A stretch of 64,000 nt of DNA from contig NZ_LMQO01000004.1 in assembly GCF_001425385.1 (NCBI RefSeq), forward strand, positions 310,001 to 374,000, given 5' to 3'. The stretch is from Sphingomonas sp. Leaf407 (GTDB taxonomy: Bacteria; Pseudomonadota; Alphaproteobacteria; Sphingomonadales; Sphingomonadaceae). Below are positions 60,034 to 64,000 of this stretch, in pieces (the stretch's first letter is position 1; every line of letters starts with the position of its first letter). The position numbers and the translations under genes are program-made. The notes under the pieces are model-generated. The model ran no database searches. It had not been told where the DNA came from and saw nothing but the letters and a program-made list of their open reading frames with translations.

Positions 60034-61586
60034 GCCGCGGCATCTGGCGGACGCTCGGGATCGAGCCGACGACCGATCGCAGCGTCATCCGCCGCGCCTA
60101 TGCCGCGAAGCTGCGCGCGATGGATGTCGAAGCCGATCCCGCCGGCTTCGCCCGGCTGCGCGACGCGCGCGACGCCGCGCTGGCGGGGATGGTCGATCCG
60201 GTGGCGATGCTGCCCGATCTCGACGACGATTCCGATGACGACGAGGTCGTTGCCGATGGGTTTTTCACCCCGGAACCCGAACCCTTGCCGCAAGCGAGGG
60301 TCGACCCGGTCGAAGCCGAGCGCGACGCCGCGATCGACCATAATTTCCGCGCGCTCGAAGCGCTGCTGTTCCCCGGCCACGACGATCCGTCGACGGCGGA
60401 GGAAGCGGCGGCGATCGCCCATCATGGCTATGCGCTGCTGGCCGACCCCCGGCTCGAACGGATCGACTTCGCGGTGGGGGCGGAGCGCTGGTTCGCCGAG
60501 CATCTCGCCATCGCGATTCCCCGCTCCGATCCGTTGCTCGAACGGGCCGCCGCCGTGTTCGGCTGGATCGCGCGGCGCGACGATCATACGCTGTCGTATC
60601 ATGCGCGGCAGATCGTCGACCGGATCGGCGCGATCCGCTTTGCCACGCTGGTCGGCGATCCGGGCCACCGGCTGCATGGTGCGTGGGTCGAGCTGGTCCG
60701 TTCCGACGATGGCCAGCGCGATTGGCGCACGACCAAGGGGCGGGTGCGCGAACTGCTGTCGATCGTCCGCCAGCGCTATCCCGATGCCGAGCAATGGATG
60801 AACCCGGTTCGCCTCGCGAAATGGGACAGGCCGGCGTCGAACAATCCGCGAATCGGCTTCTATGTATGGATGGCTATCATCGTGATCGTAGCCGGACTGC
60901 GTATTTTCCTCTCGCCCGGCGGAGAACCGAACGCCGTCCCCGATACGCCGCCGCAGATCGCCTATGTCGCCGACCCGAACCGGATCGCGCTTGATCTGAC
61001 TGGTCTGGGCTTCGCCCGGACAAAAGCTGTGAATCCCGACCTTGCGGCGGATATTCGATCGACCGCCACCACGATCAATGCAGGGCTGACACCGCAGCGG
61101 ACACGGCAGGTGCTGATCGATCTCGCCAACCGGCGGCTGGATTCCGGACGTGCCCACGCACCCGACGGATTACTCCGCGACATTGTCCGGTTCGAGGTCG
61201 ACGGAAAGAGGAATTTCGCGACGTCCGATCCGATCAAGTGCCACGATTTCCAGTTCCCGGCCAGCGCCATGCTGTTGCCCCCGCAAGCAGGTGCCCGGCA
61301 AACGGCGCTGATCCACCGGACCACGCTCGAATCCAACAACCGGCCTGTCACAGTGAGCCGCGGATTCGATGTTCCCGGAACCATAATCGAGGATATGCTA
61401 CGTCGAACCGGAATACCGGAAAGCCGGCTGGTCGACGCACTGGCGCAAAAGGGCGAACACGCGGACATCTGTCGTGTGCAGATCGCGCTGCGAGAAGCCG
61501 GGCTGGCGGGTGGGAACGTCGGGATGAAGCTGCTGCGCAACATGCAGCCTAAAGTCATCGTACCGGCAACGACCGGATCGAACTGA
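60030..61586 (+). CDS. membrane-anchored degenerate J-domain protein, partner of HscC
   Basis: This 518-residue protein begins IWRTLGIEPTTDRSVIRRAY, the first two helices of a J domain, then AAKLRAMDVEADPAGFARLRDAR. The HPD tripeptide needed to stimulate Hsp70 is absent; MDVEADPAGF stands in its place. An acidic stretch (DLDDDSDDDEV) follows, then a helical region, a single membrane segment (about 275-293, FYVWMAIIVIVAGLRIFL) and a ~220-residue C-terminal domain with one Cys pair (KCHDF and DICRV). Start GTG 60030 overlaps the hscC stop. The E. coli counterpart is DjlC/HscD. Confidence 0.8.
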   Translation: MSRGIWRTLGIEPTTDRSVIRRAYAAKLRAMDVEADPAGFARLRDARDAALAGMVDPVAMLPDLDDDSDDDEVVADGFFTPEPEPLPQARVDPVEAERDAAIDHNFRALEALLFPGHDDPSTAEEAAAIAHHGYALLADPRLERIDFAVGAERWFAEHLAIAIPRSDPLLERAAAVFGWIARRDDHTLSYHARQIVDRIGAIRFATLVGDPGHRLHGAWVELVRSDDGQRDWRTTKGRVRELLSIVRQRYPDAEQWMNPVRLAKWDRPASNNPRIGFYVWMAIIVIVAGLRIFLSPGGEPNAVPDTPPQIAYVADPNRIALDLTGLGFARTKAVNPDLAADIRSTATTINAGLTPQRTRQVLIDLANRRLDSGRAHAPDGLLRDIVRFEVDGKRNFATSDPIKCHDFQFPASAMLLPPQAGARQTALIHRTTLESNNRPVTVSRGFDVPGTIIEDMLRRTGIPESRLVDALAQKGEHADICRVQIALREAGLAGGNVGMKLLRNMQPKVIVPATTGSN

Positions 61587-61621
61587 CCGGAAAGCTTCCC
61601 CCCGGCACCCGCCGGGGGAAT

Positions 61622-61708
61622 TGGTGCGGTCGAGAAGACTCGAACTTCCACGGCCTTTCGGCCACAACGACCTCAACGTTGCGCGTCTACCAGTTCCGCC
61701 ACGACCGC
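61622..61708 (-). tRNA. tRNA-Leu (anticodon GAG)
   Basis: On the minus strand the acceptor GCGGTCG pairs with CGACCGC. The anticodon arm CAACG-TTGAGGT-CGTTG gives GAG, and a long variable arm (TGGCCGAAAGGCCG region) marks a class II tRNA. A73 and CCA are encoded (61622-61625). Length is 87 nt. Confidence 0.95.
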
Positions 61709-61786
61709 ACAGTCACCTTCGGGGAAGCCCCCTGAGGCTGGTAGGAGGGTGCCCCTAGCAGCGGTTTTTCCGCCACGCAAATGCTT

Positions 61787-62794
61787 TTATCGCCCGCGCC
61801 CCGCCGCCCGCGCGATGGCGATCGCCTCGGCGGCGGTCATCACTTCGCCAAGGCCGCTGCCCGACAGGGCGGCGCGTTCGGCATCGCGCACCCGCTCGAC
61901 CGCGCGGGCAAGGCGGGCTGCATCCCAGCGGCGCAGCGCGTCGCGCGTCGTCGCCTGTTCCTTGAAGAAGACGCGGTGTCGCTCCAGCACCTGATCGACC
62001 GGCTGGCCGTCGTCGATGTCGGCGCGCATCTCGGCCAGCGACAGCAGCCGCCGGGCAACCGCGCGCAGCAGCGGGATCGCACCGCCGCCGGGCGGTTCGG
62101 GCAGCGCCGCCGCAGCGGCATTGCCCGCGATCATCGCCGCGACGACGTTGTTCGCCTCGGCATCGGCGATCGACGCGCCGATCGCATCGAACACCTCGGC
62201 ATCGGCATCGCGCGGCCGGTCGGGCGCGGCGTCGAGGTACAGCGCCAGCTTCTCGATCTCGCTGGCCAGCACCGCACGGTCGCCCATCGTCACCACCGCC
62301 AGCCGTTCGGGCACGTCGCCGAGCAGCCGCACCCCCTGTTCGCGCGCCAACCCGACCGCCAGCTTCGCCGCCTGCGCCGCATCGGGCACATAGCAGGCGA
62401 CCGCGACCGCGTTGAGCGAGGCGGTGACGAGCTTGACCAGCTTCGACGTCGCCTTGGCGGTGGGCGCGATCGCGGCGACGGGGTTGCCGGCCGATGCGGC
62501 GTTCAGCAGCAGCGTCACTGCTTCGACCGATTCCTCGCCCATGCCGGTCACGCGGATATGGCGCTTGTCACCGAACAACGACATCGACGCCGATTCGTCG
62601 GCAAGCAATCCGGGCCGGGCTTTCAGCATCGCCCCGTCCATGTCGACGCGCTCGGCCCCCTCGCCCACGCCCTTCGCCAGCCGCGCGGCCAGCGCCATCG
62701 CGCCGGCCGTGTCGGGGCCGTGGAACAGGTAGAGGCGAAGATCGGGGCCGGGCCGGTCGAGCTTGGCGCCCACCTGCTCGGGTTTCAGCTTCAC
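61787..62794 (-). CDS. holA: DNA polymerase III delta subunit
   Basis: This 335-residue clamp-loader subunit has the HolA three-domain layout. Recognisable parts are YLFHGPDTAGAMALAARLAKG at the start, MSLFGDKRHIRV, and the helical C-terminal domain with LLRAVARRLLSLAEMRADID. It opens the sliding clamp with gamma/tau and delta'. Start is GTG 62794, overlapping the lptE stop. leuS-lptE-holA is the conserved alphaproteobacterial order. Confidence 0.92.
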   Translation of the reverse strand: MKLKPEQVGAKLDRPGPDLRLYLFHGPDTAGAMALAARLAKGVGEGAERVDMDGAMLKARPGLLADESASMSLFGDKRHIRVTGMGEESVEAVTLLLNAASAGNPVAAIAPTAKATSKLVKLVTASLNAVAVACYVPDAAQAAKLAVGLAREQGVRLLGDVPERLAVVTMGDRAVLASEIEKLALYLDAAPDRPRDADAEVFDAIGASIADAEANNVVAAMIAGNAAAAALPEPPGGGAIPLLRAVARRLLSLAEMRADIDDGQPVDQVLERHRVFFKEQATTRDALRRWDAARLARAVERVRDAERAALSGSGLGEVMTAAEAIAIARAAGRGR

Positions 62795-63282
62795 GGGCGC
62801 TGGCGCTCGGTGCCGAGCGCGATGCGGGTGACGATCTGATCGGCGACGATCACTGACAGCCGTTCGAGCGCGGTGCGTTCGGCGGCGATCGTGGCATATT
62901 CCGACGTGACGACGTCGATGCCCGCGTCCGATCCGGCGGTGGCGTCGAGCGTCACCGCGCCGTTCGACAGGTCGATCAACTGATAGCGCGCGCGCAGCGT
63001 CCGCCGCTCGCGCGTGATCGAATCGTCGCGCCGCACGCCCAGCCCGGTGATGTCATCGTCGAGCCGGATTTCGAGCCGGTAGCGCGCCGGTCCCTCCGCG
63101 CGCAGCCGGTCGCGCAGCGCATTGGCGACCAGCCAGCCGTTCTGCCCGGCGATCGGCGCGACCTCGACGCCTGACAGCGTCTGGCGCACCACGCCCGCCT
63201 CGCCCCCACCATATAGCGGCCGCAAGCCACAGCCGCCGAGCAGCAGGGTAAGGGCGAGCGCGGAGGCAGCGATGCGGATCAT
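62791..63282 (-). CDS. lptE: LPS-assembly lipoprotein LptE
   Basis: This 163-residue lipoprotein has lipobox LLGGCG at about residue 18 followed by the hallmark LRPLYGG. Mature sequence includes a RYRLEIRLDDD strand and YELIDL-like RYQLIDLSNGAV. It plugs LptD and helps deliver LPS to the surface. Its ATG overlaps the leuS stop (ATGA). Sphingomonads carry glycosphingolipids in place of typical LPS, so its presence here is of some interest. Confidence 0.88.
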   Translation of the reverse strand: MIRIAASALALTLLLGGCGLRPLYGGGEAGVVRQTLSGVEVAPIAGQNGWLVANALRDRLRAEGPARYRLEIRLDDDITGLGVRRDDSITRERRTLRARYQLIDLSNGAVTLDATAGSDAGIDVVTSEYATIAAERTALERLSVIVADQIVTRIALGTERQRP

Positions 63283-64000
63283 GCGACGATGTTCACCAGA
63301 CGGTCGGGGACGACGATGATCTTGCGCGGCGTCTTGCCGTCCAATGCGCGGACGATCTTTTCGCTCGCCAGTGCTGCGGCTTCGGCTACGTCCTTCGCCG
63401 CACCCTTGGGCAGCGTGATCGTGTCGCGCAGCTTGCCGTTCACCTGTACCGCGATCGTCGATTCGCTGTCGACCAGCATCGCCGGATCGACCACCGGCCA
63501 GCCTGCATCGGCGATCAGCCCGGCGCGGCCCAGTTGCGACCATGCCTCTTCCGCCAGATGCGGGATCATCGGGCTGACGAGCAGCAGCAGCGCGTCGAGA
63601 TCGGCGTCGGACACCGCATCCGCCTTCTCCGCCTCGCCGAGCAGCGTGTAGAGCTTGGCCACCGCCTTGTTGAACTGGAGCGCCTCAATATCGGCGGCGA
63701 CGCCCGCGACGGTGCGATGCACCGCGCGGGTCAGCACCTGCGGACTGGTGCCGCCGGGGGTATAGCCTGCGACGAGCTTCCAGACGCGCTTGACGAAACG
63801 TTCGGCGCCTTCGATGCCCGCCTCGCTCCACGGCAGGTCGCGTTCGGGCGGACTGTCGGACAGCATGAACCAGCGCGCGGCATCGGCGCCGTAGCGATCG
63901 AGAATCGGTTCGGGATCGACCGTGTTCTTCTTCGACTTCGACATTTTTTCGATGCGGCCGACGGTGATGGCGTCACCGGTCGCGGCTTCGATGCCGTCGG
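63279..64000 (-). CDS. leuS: leucyl-tRNA synthetase, C-terminal part (cut by window edge)
   Basis: The frame is open to the right edge. The visible ~239 residues include the class I KMSKS loop (RIEKMSKSKKNTVDPEPIL), the DAARWFML helix, the anticodon-binding helical domain, and the LeuRS C-terminal domain starting near VQVNGKLRDTITLPKGA. The catalytic HIGH part and CP1 editing domain lie outside. It overlaps lptE. Confidence 0.95.
   Translation of the reverse strand, partial: DGIEAATGDAITVGRIEKMSKSKKNTVDPEPILDRYGADAARWFMLSDSPPERDLPWSEAGIEGAERFVKRVWKLVAGYTPGGTSPQVLTRAVHRTVAGVAADIEALQFNKAVAKLYTLLGEAEKADAVSDADLDALLLLVSPMIPHLAEEAWSQLGRAGLIADAGWPVVDPAMLVDSESTIAVQVNGKLRDTITLPKGAAKDVAEAAALASEKIVRALDGKTPRKIIVVPDRLVNIVA

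Noticed and set aside
1..64000. Prophage, integrative element or defence island
   Set aside because: I looked for integrases, phage structural proteins, restriction-modification, toxin-antitoxin or reverse transcriptase motifs and saw none. The two tRNA genes have no flanking att-like repeats or integrase.

Overview
The window is a 64 kb piece of GC-rich, densely coding chromosome. Gene content and sequence style fit an alphaproteobacterium of the Sphingomonas type: bamD next to recN, a leuS-lptE-holA block, TonB-dependent uptake, assimilatory nitrate reduction controlled by NasS/NasT, and many short palindromic repeats in most gaps. I see no rRNA, phage, transposase or CRISPR array. It reads as ordinary chromosome carrying a few catabolic and nutrient modules. 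Many neighbours share ATGA or GTGA stop/start overlaps, so most same-strand groups are probably translationally coupled operons.

Layout. 1-4.6 kb: M28 peptidase (cut by the left edge), rlmB, a [2Fe-2S] ferredoxin, an AlkA-type glycosylase, a tandem repeat and a TMEM175 channel. 4.6-12.2 kb: a small conserved protein, recN and bamD (minus), then a mannose-6-phosphate isomerase, a glycine-zipper protein, rarD and small envelope proteins. 12.6-18.5 kb: a complete tripartite RND efflux operon. 18.8-28.2 kb: GH31 alpha-xylosidase, GH35 beta-galactosidase and L-fuconate dehydratase, together suited to the Fuc-Gal-Xyl side chains of plant xyloglucan, followed by an IclR regulator divergent from a TonB-dependent receptor with a palindromic operator between them. 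28.5-34 kb: a second M28 peptidase, a DUF3667 membrane protein, small envelope proteins, and the agmatine-to-putrescine pair aguA-aguB.

34-42 kb: CorA/ZntB-type transporter, siroheme synthase N-terminal module, lysA, a small lipoprotein, argH, a TlpA-type lipoprotein whose start codon overlaps that of argH on the other strand, two small unknown proteins, and a Gfo/Idh/MocA oxidoreductase with a cupin protein. 42-53 kb: a full nitrate assimilation cluster on the minus strand, in transcription order nasT, nasS, a leader with an intrinsic terminator, nitrate transporter, porin, nirB, nirD, nasA, cobA. NasT is an ANTAR protein, so the leader terminator is very probably where nitrate control acts. 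53-61.6 kb: tRNA-Gln, a Ppx/GppA phosphatase with rlmE, a divergent PRISE-type reductase/HxlR regulator pair around a perfect palindrome, rpoZ, and a phospholipase D-type enzyme followed by HscC (Hsp70) and a membrane protein with a degenerate J domain. 61.6-64 kb: tRNA-Leu, holA, lptE and the 3' part of leuS, cut by the right edge.

The intergenic DNA is notable. At least six families of inverted-repeat elements recur. One pair flanks the nasA start codon and supplies codons of its N-terminus, and another forms the C-terminus of a small membrane protein. All family assignments come from reading motifs and context; no database search was run.
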